Assembly (NCBI GenBank): GCA_026988195.1
Contig: JALSLS010000468.1
Location: forward strand, 1-31,515
Direction: 5' to 3'
DNA length: 31,515 nt
From: Methylomonas sp.
GTDB taxonomy: Bacteria > Pseudomonadota > Gammaproteobacteria > Methylococcales > Methylomonadaceae
Shown here: piece after piece, positions 23,209-30,591 of the stretch
How the letters are laid out: each line of letters starts with the position of its first letter
Numbering within the stretch: the stretch's first letter is position 1
Made by a program: the position numbers and the translations under genes
Notes under the pieces: model-generated
Databases searched by the model: none
What the model was told of the DNA's origin: nothing
What the model saw: only the letters and a program-made list of their open reading frames with translations

Positions 23209-24145
23209 CTTGTGTTACTAGTAATTGAGTCATATCATCATCGAATAATGATTTTTTCTGGGCTATTTGTTGCCAATTCAATATTTGAAATGGGGTTTCT
23301 GCTCCCTGAGCAGATTTTTTTATAGTCACTTGTATTCCGCTGGTAAATTCACCAAAAAGCTGTGCCTGAGAGGTAATAGTATAAACTTGATCAGCACTTT
23401 TTCCTTGTTTTTCTGCGCTTCCCGTTAATGGGTATGCGGGGCCGGCTATTTTTGCTATATGGCTTTCCGTCCGTTGCTGTATGTATTCTTCTAAGGTTTC
23501 TTGGTCTAAATCTCCAATGGCCGCGATCACTTCTTTAGATGCAACATTTAAATCCACTTGCGCTTGTTTGGAGTAAACCGTAACAAGCGGTTTAAGCTGT
23601 TGATAGATTTCAGCATTCATTCCTAAAACCATTTGTAATTCATCAATCAATTGAAAGTCGTTGTTAGTGGGGAAATAGCTTAACCCTGCGTCTTCATATT
23701 GTTGTTTTTCAGCTCCATTAATATGAATAAGCTCATCCTTGTCTCGCCAATCTAATATAGCACTTACTATTTCTTGCTGTTTAGACATATCAACTGTTGT
23801 TGATTTCATCATCGCCGTTAACAGTATTTCATCGGCTTTATTAATATCAATTTTGCCTTGTTCTGAAATTAACCTGACTCGAATTTTAGCATCTTGGTAG
23901 TTGATAAGGTAAATACTACCATCTGCATGCCAGCGCATACTTTCATCCGCTAAAAATAACATTTGCTGGGCGATACTAATGCCTGTTTCAGCGATAGCTT
24001 GCACAACGGCATTGTCTTTTACCGCACTAATAACCGTGGTCTCTCTACGCATAGTGAGCGCAAAACTTCCTGCCATGATCGTCAGTAAGCTTAATACCCA
24101 AATGACAATGACCATGGCTAAACCTTTTTGCCTTGAATGCTGCAT
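23192..24145 (-). CDS. gspK: Type II secretion minor pseudopilin GspK
   Basis: The 317-residue tip pseudopilin starts with a prepilin signal QKG-LAMVIVIWVLSLLT; as usual for GspK, the cleavage motif lacks Glu at +5. The large globular domain contains GKIDINKADE, VSAILDWRDKDE and VDLNVASKEVI, which are conserved in the GspK helical domain. It caps the pseudopilus with GspI and GspJ. Its start overlaps the gspJ stop (TAATG). Confidence 0.92.
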   Translation of the reverse strand: MQHSRQKGLAMVIVIWVLSLLTIMAGSFALTMRRETTVISAVKDNAVVQAIAETGISIAQQMLFLADESMRWHADGSIYLINYQDAKIRVRLISEQGKIDINKADEILLTAMMKSTTVDMSKQQEIVSAILDWRDKDELIHINGAEKQQYEDAGLSYFPTNNDFQLIDELQMVLGMNAEIYQQLKPLVTVYSKQAQVDLNVASKEVIAAIGDLDQETLEEYIQQRTESHIAKIAGPAYPLTGSAEKQGKSADQVYTITSQAQLFGEFTSGIQVTIKKSAQGAETPFQILNWQQIAQKKSLFDDDMTQLLVTQDEPED

Positions 24146-24789
24146 TAGTTTTCACCCAACTGAAATTCTGGTTGTATGCTTGATACCTTGAAGGCAAAAA
24201 TCATTTCTGGCCAAAAACTGGGAGTATTGAGTTCAATTTTTATTTTTACTAAACTAGGTAAGTTCTGTTTCTCCTGCCAGTTATCTACCCACACACCATT
24301 GCTGTCTGTTGTTTCTTTAGCAAAATAGCTTATCTTAAAACTTTTAACATGCTCCAATAACACCACTTCTTCTGCTTCCCATTGCTCCCCATCTAAGGAG
24401 GGATAAAATGGGCTGAGTATCACTTTAATCTGGCCTTCATCCTGATGCTCAAATTTTATTTCAAAAAGCTGAAAACCTTTACGCCCTGCGCTGGAAGGAA
24501 ACACAGAAACAAACTGTAATTTGTTACGAGTGCCTTGAAATGAAAACCACCGATCACCTTCATCGCTAAAATCATCCCATAAGGGGCGCACAGAAGGTAA
24601 ATGTCGCTTAAAAAACTGATAAACCACGGCTTTTTCATTAACTTCAGCTATTTTAGCTTCACCTTTGTTCCAGCTTTCAGCACAGATTTTTAAACTACCA
24701 AATAATAAAGCCACCATAATACTCAGCAATGTCATCGCTAACATCACTTCTATTAGAGTAAATCCTGATTGCTTATCTGTTTTTTGCAT
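24145..24789 (-). CDS. gspJ: Type II secretion minor pseudopilin GspJ
   Basis: The 214-residue protein has a class III prepilin signal: KQSG-FTLIEVMLAMTLLS with Glu at +5. A predicted membrane helix at about 10-32 and a long beta-rich globular domain follow (FKISYFAKET, LPSLVKIKIEL), typical of GspJ. It forms part of the pseudopilus tip with GspI and GspK. It overlaps gspI and gspK by one base each (TAATG). Confidence 0.9.
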   Translation of the reverse strand: MQKTDKQSGFTLIEVMLAMTLLSIMVALLFGSLKICAESWNKGEAKIAEVNEKAVVYQFFKRHLPSVRPLWDDFSDEGDRWFSFQGTRNKLQFVSVFPSSAGRKGFQLFEIKFEHQDEGQIKVILSPFYPSLDGEQWEAEEVVLLEHVKSFKISYFAKETTDSNGVWVDNWQEKQNLPSLVKIKIELNTPSFWPEMIFAFKVSSIQPEFQLGEN

Positions 24790-25187
24790 TATTCCTTATG
24801 CCTGGTCTTTATTGTGTTTAATTCTACCATTCGGCCATTTTGTTGTTCATTACCCCACTGAACCTGTACTTGCACATTCATAAGCTCAACATCTGCCCCA
24901 TCCAGCTCAGTATTATCGGTATTTTTTATCGTCACTTGCCATTGATATTTATCATCTTCTATCCCTGAAGTTTGGCTACTGATTAAAGGCTCTTCTATTC
25001 CTGTCTTGGCCATTAATGATTCTGCAATCTGGGTGGCTATAATATAATCTTCTGAGATGACAGCGGTATTAAGGCCTGAGGAAAATATTTTTAACACAAT
25101 ACCTAATGAGACAGCCATTATGGTAAAGGCCACTAAAATTTCTAGCAGTGAAAAGCCTTGGTTTTTTTTGGAGCCTTTATATTGCAT
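24789..25187 (-). CDS. gspI: Type II secretion minor pseudopilin GspI
   Basis: The 132-residue protein has the prepilin cleavage site KNQG-FSLLEILVAFTIMA with Glu at +5. The globular part includes IATQIAESLMA and YQWQVTIKN, conserved in GspI. The gene is preceded by a 142-bp gap that holds an inverted copy of the GTTCCCACGCTCC repeat. This makes it the first gene of the tightly linked gspI-J-K-L-M-C-D segment. Confidence 0.9.
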   Translation of the reverse strand: MQYKGSKKNQGFSLLEILVAFTIMAVSLGIVLKIFSSGLNTAVISEDYIIATQIAESLMAKTGIEEPLISSQTSGIEDDKYQWQVTIKNTDNTELDGADVELMNVQVQVQWGNEQQNGRMVELNTIKTRHKE

Positions 25188-25230
25188 TTTTATAATAATT
25201 TATACTCATTACAATCCACAGTAACACGGT

Positions 25231-25315
25231 GGGCAGAAAAGATTGCCCACGCTCCAGCGTTTCCGTGACGCAGGAGCGTCACAAGCTGCATTCCCACGCT
25301 GGAGCGTGGGAACGA
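25231..25315. repeat. Triple-hairpin repeat (GTTCCCACGCTCC family), copy 2
   Basis: Inverted copy of the element at 8719-8784, with the same three palindromes in reverse order: CCCACGCTCCAGCG, GTGACGCAGGAGCGTCAC (25264-25281) and TTCCCACGCTGGAGCGTGGG near 25291. It sits in the gspH-gspI gap. Confidence 0.8.
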
Positions 25316-25329
25316 TAGGTAGGCTCTGT

Positions 25330-25776
25330 TTATTCATTTGTAATCGCTATTTTTCCACTTAACCAATTGACATCAATGATATTAACTAAAGCCCCCCATT
25401 CTATGGTGATTCTGCCACCGCTGGATGAACCGTCGGCATAAAACCTTAACTGACCTACTTCATCATCTTTAAATTCATCTTGAGCAATAACCAATGTCAC
25501 TTCGATTTCATCTGAAAAATGATAGACCTTATCTCGGTTAGAAACTTGGTAGGTATTTTCAGCTAGGTTAATAGAAACGATAATTTCATCATGTGAGATT
25601 AGAGCCTGCCCTCGGGCATAGCGTAAGGCAGAAGCTAAATCTCGCGTGAGTGCTTTTAATTGAGACGATTGGTTTCCAGATGAAATATTACTTCCGATCA
25701 CTGAAAAACCAAGCACAACGATTAACAATACAACCGTCAGTTCTATTAAAGTAAACCCTTGCGCTTGTTTAGACAT
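25330..25776 (-). CDS. gspH: Type II secretion minor pseudopilin GspH
   Basis: The 148-residue protein has the prepilin signal KQAQG-FTLIELTVVLLIVVLG with Glu at +5. SSQLKALTRDLASALRYARGQAL is the usual helix after the membrane segment, and FYADGSSSGGRI is the conserved GspH pattern near the C-terminus. The minor pseudopilin links the GspG fibre to the tip complex. It starts one base after the gspG stop. Confidence 0.9.
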   Translation of the reverse strand: MSKQAQGFTLIELTVVLLIVVLGFSVIGSNISSGNQSSQLKALTRDLASALRYARGQALISHDEIIVSINLAENTYQVSNRDKVYHFSDEIEVTLVIAQDEFKDDEVGQLRFYADGSSSGGRITIEWGALVNIIDVNWLSGKIAITNE

Positions 25777-25777
25777 T

Positions 25778-26206
25778 TTATTCCCAGCTATTTATATCCT
25801 GATCTTCACCTTCACCACCTTCTTTATCATCAGCACCGTAGCTATATAGGTCAAATTTTCCATGCTGTCCTGGTGATGCGTATCGATAGGCCTGTATCCA
25901 TGGATCTTGAGGCACCTTGGTTTTACGAAGATAAGGACCATTCCAACGTTTACTACCTGATGGCTTTTCTACCAAAGCAGAAAGGCCTTGTTCTGTTGTT
26001 GGGTACTTACCAACGTCTAGTTTATACATATCCAGAGCTGCAGATAAATCTTCTACTTGTACTCTTGCTGCTTTGGTTTTTGATGCGCCCATGTGCTTCA
26101 TTACTTGAGGGCCAACAATACCTGCTAAAAGAGCAATAATACCTAATACTACTAATAGCTCTAAAAGGGTAAAACCTTTTTCTGTCTGTTTATTCATAAC
26201 GCTCAC
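25778..26206 (-). CDS. gspG: Type II secretion major pseudopilin GspG
   Basis: The 142-residue main pseudopilus subunit has the prepilin cleavage site TEKG-FTLLELLVVLGIIA with Glu at +5. The globular domain carries the hallmark KYPTTEQGLSALVEKP and WNGPYLRK. The Ca-binding acidic loop near the C-terminus (YGADDKEGGEGEDQDINSW) is present and is required for stability in known GspG. The start is GTG (26206), 8 bases after a strong TAAGGAG; ATG at residue 4 is too far away from it. The gene is preceded by a 268-bp gap, so it may have its own promoter. Confidence 0.96.
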   Translation of the reverse strand: MSVMNKQTEKGFTLLELLVVLGIIALLAGIVGPQVMKHMGASKTKAARVQVEDLSAALDMYKLDVGKYPTTEQGLSALVEKPSGSKRWNGPYLRKTKVPQDPWIQAYRYASPGQHGKFDLYSYGADDKEGGEGEDQDINSWE

Positions 26207-26474
26207 GTGTAAAACTCCTTAAAGATTTAAAAACTCGACTACTCATCATTTATAGTTATAGTGTGTGACTCTTCTCCTTGCTCAATGCCTTGAAATCAGC
26301 AATATCATTAAAGTACGGAGGTGCATCAACGATAAGTGATGCGCTTCGTTCCTCAGCACATCCTACACCAACCTGCTTAATTTAAAGGTATTAACTTAGA
26401 AAACCTACCAAGGTGATACTTTTATCTCTTAAGAGAGTGAACCATGCTTGGGTAGAATCATTCTTATGATATTC
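26207..26474. repeat. gspF-gspG gap with REP-like element
   Basis: No gene is seen in this 268-bp gap. At 26313-26366 there is a distinct repeat (GTAGGATGTGCTGAGG on the minus strand; the other end is GATGCACCTCCGTAC), a fourth palindrome type. On the minus strand, TTGAGC and TATAAC separated by 19 bases (26285 to 26255) could be a promoter for gspG, with low certainty. A short palindrome CTCTTAAGAG lies near 26426. Confidence 0.5.
26215..26221 (-). promoter_or_regulatory. gspG: Ribosome binding site of gspG (decides a GTG start)
   Basis: TAAGGAG on the minus strand lies 8 bases before the GTG at 26206 and 17 bases before the ATG at 26197. The spacing favours the GTG start. It is the strongest Shine-Dalgarno sequence noted in the operon. 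Confidence 0.8.
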
Positions 26475-27692
26475 CTAAAATGCTAAGTCATTAACACTCA
26501 ATATAGCCAGTAAAATTGAAACAATAATGCCTGCTATCATTAATCCTAGGGTAATAATAAGCGCGGGTTCTAATAATGCGAGCATGCGCTGTATTGAGGT
26601 ACGTAGCTGTTTATCGTAGATGGTTGCAACGCGGAGCAACATTTCTTCCAGCCGCCCCGTCTCTTCTCCCATCTTAATCATTTGTATTGCTAGTTTAGGG
26701 AAACATTCACTTTTTGTTAAGGCATCAGACATACTTTTACCTTGCTTTAACTCTTGTTCTGCTTTATCCAGCAATTCAACCATTACTAGGTTTCCTGCTG
26801 TTTCTCTTGCAATTCCGAGGGCATTTAAAATAGAAACCCCGTTGCCTAATAAAGTCCCTAAAGTACGGGTTAAATTAGCGGTTTCCATGTGTAACAATAT
26901 CTCACCAAACAAAGGCATCTTGAAGAACCTTCCATCCCAAACTTTTTTAGTGATGGGGTTTGCTAATTGCGATTTCATATAACTGCTGGCACTCATAACT
27001 GTGATCAGTAATGCCCACCAATAAGCTTGTAAAAAATCAGCTATCGCCACCACAACTTGTGTTGGGACAGGTAGTTCCTTCCCTGCATTTTCAAACATTT
27101 CGGTAAATTGTGGGACTACAAATGTTAGCATCACCATTAAAGAGGCAACTGACATGACCAGTAATATTGCTGGGTATATAAGTGCTGTGGTGACCGTATC
27201 TTTTAGTTCTTGAGAACGTTCTAGGTATTCTGCCAGTCGATTAAGCACTTCGCCTAAATTTCCGCCTAACTCCCCGGCACGAATCATATTTAAATAAAAC
27301 CGGGAAAAAACATCCGCCTGACTTTCAAATGCATCTGCCAATGCAGCTCCGCCTTTGACCTTTTCTAAAACCTGAGAAATTAGTTTGCTCAGCTTTTCAT
27401 TATCTTCAGTTAAATCAATCAAGACCCGGAGTGATCTATCGAGGGGTAAGCCTGAGTCAAGCAGTGTCGCCAGCTCTCCCGTTAATAGCAGCACTTCTTT
27501 CTGTGATAGGCTTACCGCAGCATTGCCTAGCTTGATACCTAAAAAAGTCTTATCTGCTGCTACCTCAACCCGAATAGGAATAAAACCTTGATCTTGTAAT
27601 TCAGTCAGTAAACTTTGCTGGTCTGGTGCTTCTTTTACACCTTCTTCCATTTCTCCTGAACTGTTAACTACTTTGTATGAATACAATGCCAT
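26475..27692 (-). CDS. gspF: Type II secretion inner-membrane platform protein GspF
   Basis: The 405-residue platform protein is inserted in the inner membrane with two T2SSF domains and three membrane helices. It begins ALYSYKVVNSSGE. Conserved signatures in GspF are GGALADAFE, YLNMIRAGELGGNLGEVL (about 141-158), TLGTLLGNGVSILNAL, and IKMGEETGRLEEML near the end. The ATG at 27692 is chosen because it starts one base after the gspE stop and gives the family's normal length; an upstream ATG at 27725 would add 11 residues and overlap gspE. Confidence 0.93.
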   Translation of the reverse strand: MALYSYKVVNSSGEMEEGVKEAPDQQSLLTELQDQGFIPIRVEVAADKTFLGIKLGNAAVSLSQKEVLLLTGELATLLDSGLPLDRSLRVLIDLTEDNEKLSKLISQVLEKVKGGAALADAFESQADVFSRFYLNMIRAGELGGNLGEVLNRLAEYLERSQELKDTVTTALIYPAILLVMSVASLMVMLTFVVPQFTEMFENAGKELPVPTQVVVAIADFLQAYWWALLITVMSASSYMKSQLANPITKKVWDGRFFKMPLFGEILLHMETANLTRTLGTLLGNGVSILNALGIARETAGNLVMVELLDKAEQELKQGKSMSDALTKSECFPKLAIQMIKMGEETGRLEEMLLRVATIYDKQLRTSIQRMLALLEPALIITLGLMIAGIIVSILLAILSVNDLAF

Positions 27693-27693
27693 T

Positions 27694-29403
27694 TTAAGAT
27701 TCCGTGGTGACGCGAAGCACTTCATCTAAGGTGGTTATACCGTTTAAGGCTTTTACAATTCCATCCTCATAGATCGTTAGCATGCCATCTTGGATAGCTT
27801 GTTGCTGGATAACCCCGGCTTCTTTATGCTCCATAACATGTTTACGGATACTGTCTGACATCGGTAAAAATTCGATAATAGCCTGCCGCCCTTTATAACC
27901 AATATCGCCACAAGCATCGCACCCTATAGCTTTATATAATTGTATGTTTTCAACATCGGTAAATTGCTGCAACTTCATCTCATCTATAACCGATTTAGGA
28001 GCTGGGTAAGCTTGCTTACAAACAGGGCACAGTTTTCTAACTAGACGTTGAGCTAAAATACCATTAACTGTAGAGCTTAATAAATACTCTTCTAGCCCCA
28101 TATCTAATAGTCGCGTAATTCCACCTGCCGCATCATTGGTATGTAATGTCGACAACACCAAATGCCCTGTTAATGCAGACTGTACGGCAATTTTAGCGGT
28201 TTCTAAATCTCTCATTTCCCCAATCATAATGACATCAGGGTCTTGTCTAACAATAGATCGTAATGCTGTCGCAAAAGTTAGCCCAATTTGAGGTTTAGCC
28301 TGTATCTGGTTAACCCCTTCTAATTGATATTCGACTGGATCTTCAATGGTGATAATCTTTCGTTCTACCGTATTGAGTTGCTTTAATGCTGTGTAAAGCG
28401 TGGTTGACTTACCACTTCCCGTTGGTCCAGTGATTAATACGATACCGTGAGGTTTAGCCAAAACATCAATAAACTGTTTTGAATGCTTGCCAGTAAGCCC
28501 TAGTGCAGAAAAATCCAGCACAATATTTTCTTTATCTAGCAGTCGCATAACCACACTCTCACCATACATGGTGGGAATAGTAGAAACCCTGAGATCAAGT
28601 TCTTTGCCCAGCATCTGTAATTTAATACGGCCATCTTGAGGTAGTCTGCGTTCTGCAATATTGAGCTTGGCCATTATTTTAATACGTGATAAAACGGCAG
28701 CTGTTGATGTAACAGGCGGTGCTTCTATATCTTGTAACACGCCATCAACCCTTAACCGAACCTTTAAGCTTTGCTCAAAAGGTTCTACATGTATATCTGA
28801 GGCTTGCATTTCTATGGCTTTTTGCAAGAATATATTAACCATTTTAATAACCGGCGCTTCACTGGCTAAATCTTTTAGGTGTTCAAGATCTTCATCATCA
28901 ATTTCACCTGTTTCAAAGTTATCACTTAGCTGATCCATTTGTGATTTTCCATCACCATATTGAGCATCCAATGCGGCATCAATCTCAGACAATATCCCGA
29001 TTTTAATCTTAATTTGTTTCCCTGTGGCTAACTTTAATACCTGAATAATATAGTCATCTTTCGGATCCATCACTGCGACTGATATTGATTCCTCATCAGC
29101 CTCAAGTCCAACCAAATGATTATTCTTTAAGAACCTAACCGATATGTTTTCTGAAAAAGGACTTTCTACCGGGTAATCTGCATTTTTTACTTGTTCTAAT
29201 TCACTGTTCTGTTTAAAGCTGTCTGCAATATCAATATCTGAACACAGCCCTAGTTTAATCAGTAGTTGTGGCATCAAATCGCTAATAGCAGATTTCTGCA
29301 TACGAAATGCCTTACTTAAATCATTATCAGTTAGTTTGTTACGTTGTTTTAACGTACTCAAAAAATCTGCGTACGTGTCTTCCTGTTCTGTAACCATTTC
29401 CAT
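27694..29403 (-). CDS. gspE: Type II secretion ATPase GspE
   Basis: The 569-residue cytoplasmic hexameric ATPase drives pseudopilus assembly. An N-terminal N1E-type domain (about 1-145) precedes the ATPase core: Walker A GPTGSGKST (326-334), the Asp box IEDPVE (354-358 region), Walker B VIMIGEMRD (391-399), and the His box STLHTNDA. A tetracysteine zinc motif is present, C459/C462 and C495/C498. The start could be residue 3 (MVTEQ). It is the first gene of the gsp operon; a repeat element at 29438-29518 lies 34 bp upstream. Confidence 0.95.
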   Translation of the reverse strand: MEMVTEQEDTYADFLSTLKQRNKLTDNDLSKAFRMQKSAISDLMPQLLIKLGLCSDIDIADSFKQNSELEQVKNADYPVESPFSENISVRFLKNNHLVGLEADEESISVAVMDPKDDYIIQVLKLATGKQIKIKIGILSEIDAALDAQYGDGKSQMDQLSDNFETGEIDDEDLEHLKDLASEAPVIKMVNIFLQKAIEMQASDIHVEPFEQSLKVRLRVDGVLQDIEAPPVTSTAAVLSRIKIMAKLNIAERRLPQDGRIKLQMLGKELDLRVSTIPTMYGESVVMRLLDKENIVLDFSALGLTGKHSKQFIDVLAKPHGIVLITGPTGSGKSTTLYTALKQLNTVERKIITIEDPVEYQLEGVNQIQAKPQIGLTFATALRSIVRQDPDVIMIGEMRDLETAKIAVQSALTGHLVLSTLHTNDAAGGITRLLDMGLEEYLLSSTVNGILAQRLVRKLCPVCKQAYPAPKSVIDEMKLQQFTDVENIQLYKAIGCDACGDIGYKGRQAIIEFLPMSDSIRKHVMEHKEAGVIQQQAIQDGMLTIYEDGIVKALNGITTLDEVLRVTTES

Positions 29404-29437
29404 ATAGACACCTGCTTAGTAAAAATTAAAGGCTTTA

Positions 29438-29518
29438 GGTAACTCGCAATCCCCGCCATCGTTCCCATACTCTGCGTGGGAATTATAAATCTGGGTAGGT
29501 TACTTATTGTGAGTTACC
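29438..29518. repeat. GGTAACT-type element, copy B, with a GTTCCCA palindrome inside
   Basis: Inverted ends GGTAACTCGCAAT (29438-29450) and ATTGTGAGTTACC (29506-29518), one mismatch. The right arm continues as GGTAGGTTACTTATT, matching 5120-5134 in the other copy. Inside lies GTTCCCATACTCTGCGTGGG (29461-29480), a copy of the GTTCCCACGCTCC palindrome. It sits between waaC and gspE, where the gspE promoter should be. Confidence 0.78.
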
Positions 29519-29583
29519 CTAAAATAAATTATAACGTCTCTTTTACACTATTTATGTGAAAAATTTACTTCAAACAGAGCATT

Positions 29584-29613
29584 AAAAAAAACATTGCTCT
29601 AAAGTAATGTTTT
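29584..29613 (-). terminator. Rho-independent terminator of waaF-waaC
   Basis: On the minus strand, AAAACATT and AATGTTTT form an 8-bp stem with a 10-base loop, followed by a continuous T run (eight T including the end of the stem). The waaC stop codon (29599-29601) lies in the loop, so the terminator overlaps the coding end. The stem is AT-rich and so weak. Confidence 0.65.
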
Positions 29614-30591
29614 AGCCAACATTATAATATCGTCTTCCTTAATCTCTTTGATGGAGAAATCATTTTTATCTAATTTAAAATGATTAATAATTGAAGATGA
29701 TTTTAATACTTTATTGCTTGCTGTTTGATACACTCGATTAACTGGCGTGGGACCAAACAAGGTGATCGAAGGAGTATTAATCCCCCAAGCCATGTGGGTT
29801 GGCCCCGTATCATTGCCGATAACTAAATTTGCATGGGCGAGTACAGCTTTTAGCTGGTCGAAGTTCAATTTGGGTAAAACCGTTGCTTTATCCGTTTGGC
29901 TGGCAATCCAGTCTGCGGTCAATTTTTCTTCCGTGTTCCCCCAAATAATTAAACTATTAGCGGCTAAGCCTTGAATAACCTTTAGATACTTTTCTTTGGG
30001 ATAGTTCCGGCTTGGCCAAGTTGAGCCTATAACAAAGATAATATTTTGTTTACCTACTGGGAAAAATGACGATAATGCCCCTAGTTCATTACTATAAAAT
30101 AAAAAGGGGGCTTTATTAATAATTTGCTGCTCTGTAATTTTTACCGCTAAAGGTTGGCTTATGACGGTTACATTTCTATCAATCGTATTGGCATCATAGG
30201 GATAACTTATCTGCGTTTTATATAACCATGAAGCAGGTTTTTCTCGAATAGATTGTTTATCAAACCCCGCGACATTAGGGGATAATAATCTGGACGTAAT
30301 CGCTGATTTAATAAGACCTTGAGCATCAATCACTAAATCATAATTATTTTTTGCATATTGCCTAACTTTTTTGAGCTCCTTAAAAAAATGAGTTTTATGC
30401 TGCTTTAAGGATTTTAAATTAACCGTTAAAACCTGATTAATATCAGGGTTACCTTGTAGTACCCCAGCAAAACTTTCTTCAACTAGCCAGTCGATAATTA
30501 AATCTGGGCGAGTTTGCTTAACAAACTGCAGAGCGACCATCGCATGTACAATGTCTCCTAGCGCTGAGAGTTTTACAATAATTATTTTCAT
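29599..30591 (-). CDS. waaC: ADP-heptose:LPS heptosyltransferase I
   Basis: Adds the first L-glycero-D-manno-heptose to Kdo of lipid A at the inner membrane. The 330-residue GT9 protein starts MKIIIVKLSALGDIVHAM, where D12-13 region and the GD motif are typical, and contains DAQGLIKSAITSRLLS. The donor-binding GNDTGPTHMAWGINTPSI is near the C-terminus, with a GPTPVNR motif. Its start overlaps the waaF stop (ATGA), so the two are coupled. It is followed by a terminator at its own 3' end. Confidence 0.9.
   Translation of the reverse strand: MKIIIVKLSALGDIVHAMVALQFVKQTRPDLIIDWLVEESFAGVLQGNPDINQVLTVNLKSLKQHKTHFFKELKKVRQYAKNNYDLVIDAQGLIKSAITSRLLSPNVAGFDKQSIREKPASWLYKTQISYPYDANTIDRNVTVISQPLAVKITEQQIINKAPFLFYSNELGALSSFFPVGKQNIIFVIGSTWPSRNYPKEKYLKVIQGLAANSLIIWGNTEEKLTADWIASQTDKATVLPKLNFDQLKAVLAHANLVIGNDTGPTHMAWGINTPSITLFGPTPVNRVYQTASNKVLKSSSIINHFKLDKNDFSIKEIKEDDIIMLAKTLL

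Noticed and set aside
25759..26139. A 126-codon open frame on the plus strand.
   Set aside because: It is antisense to gspG, whose pseudopilin motifs are unmistakable.
26475..27725. Longer gspF starting at 27725.
   Set aside because: The extra 11 residues would overlap gspE and are not expected in GspF; the start at 27692 directly after the gspE stop is better.
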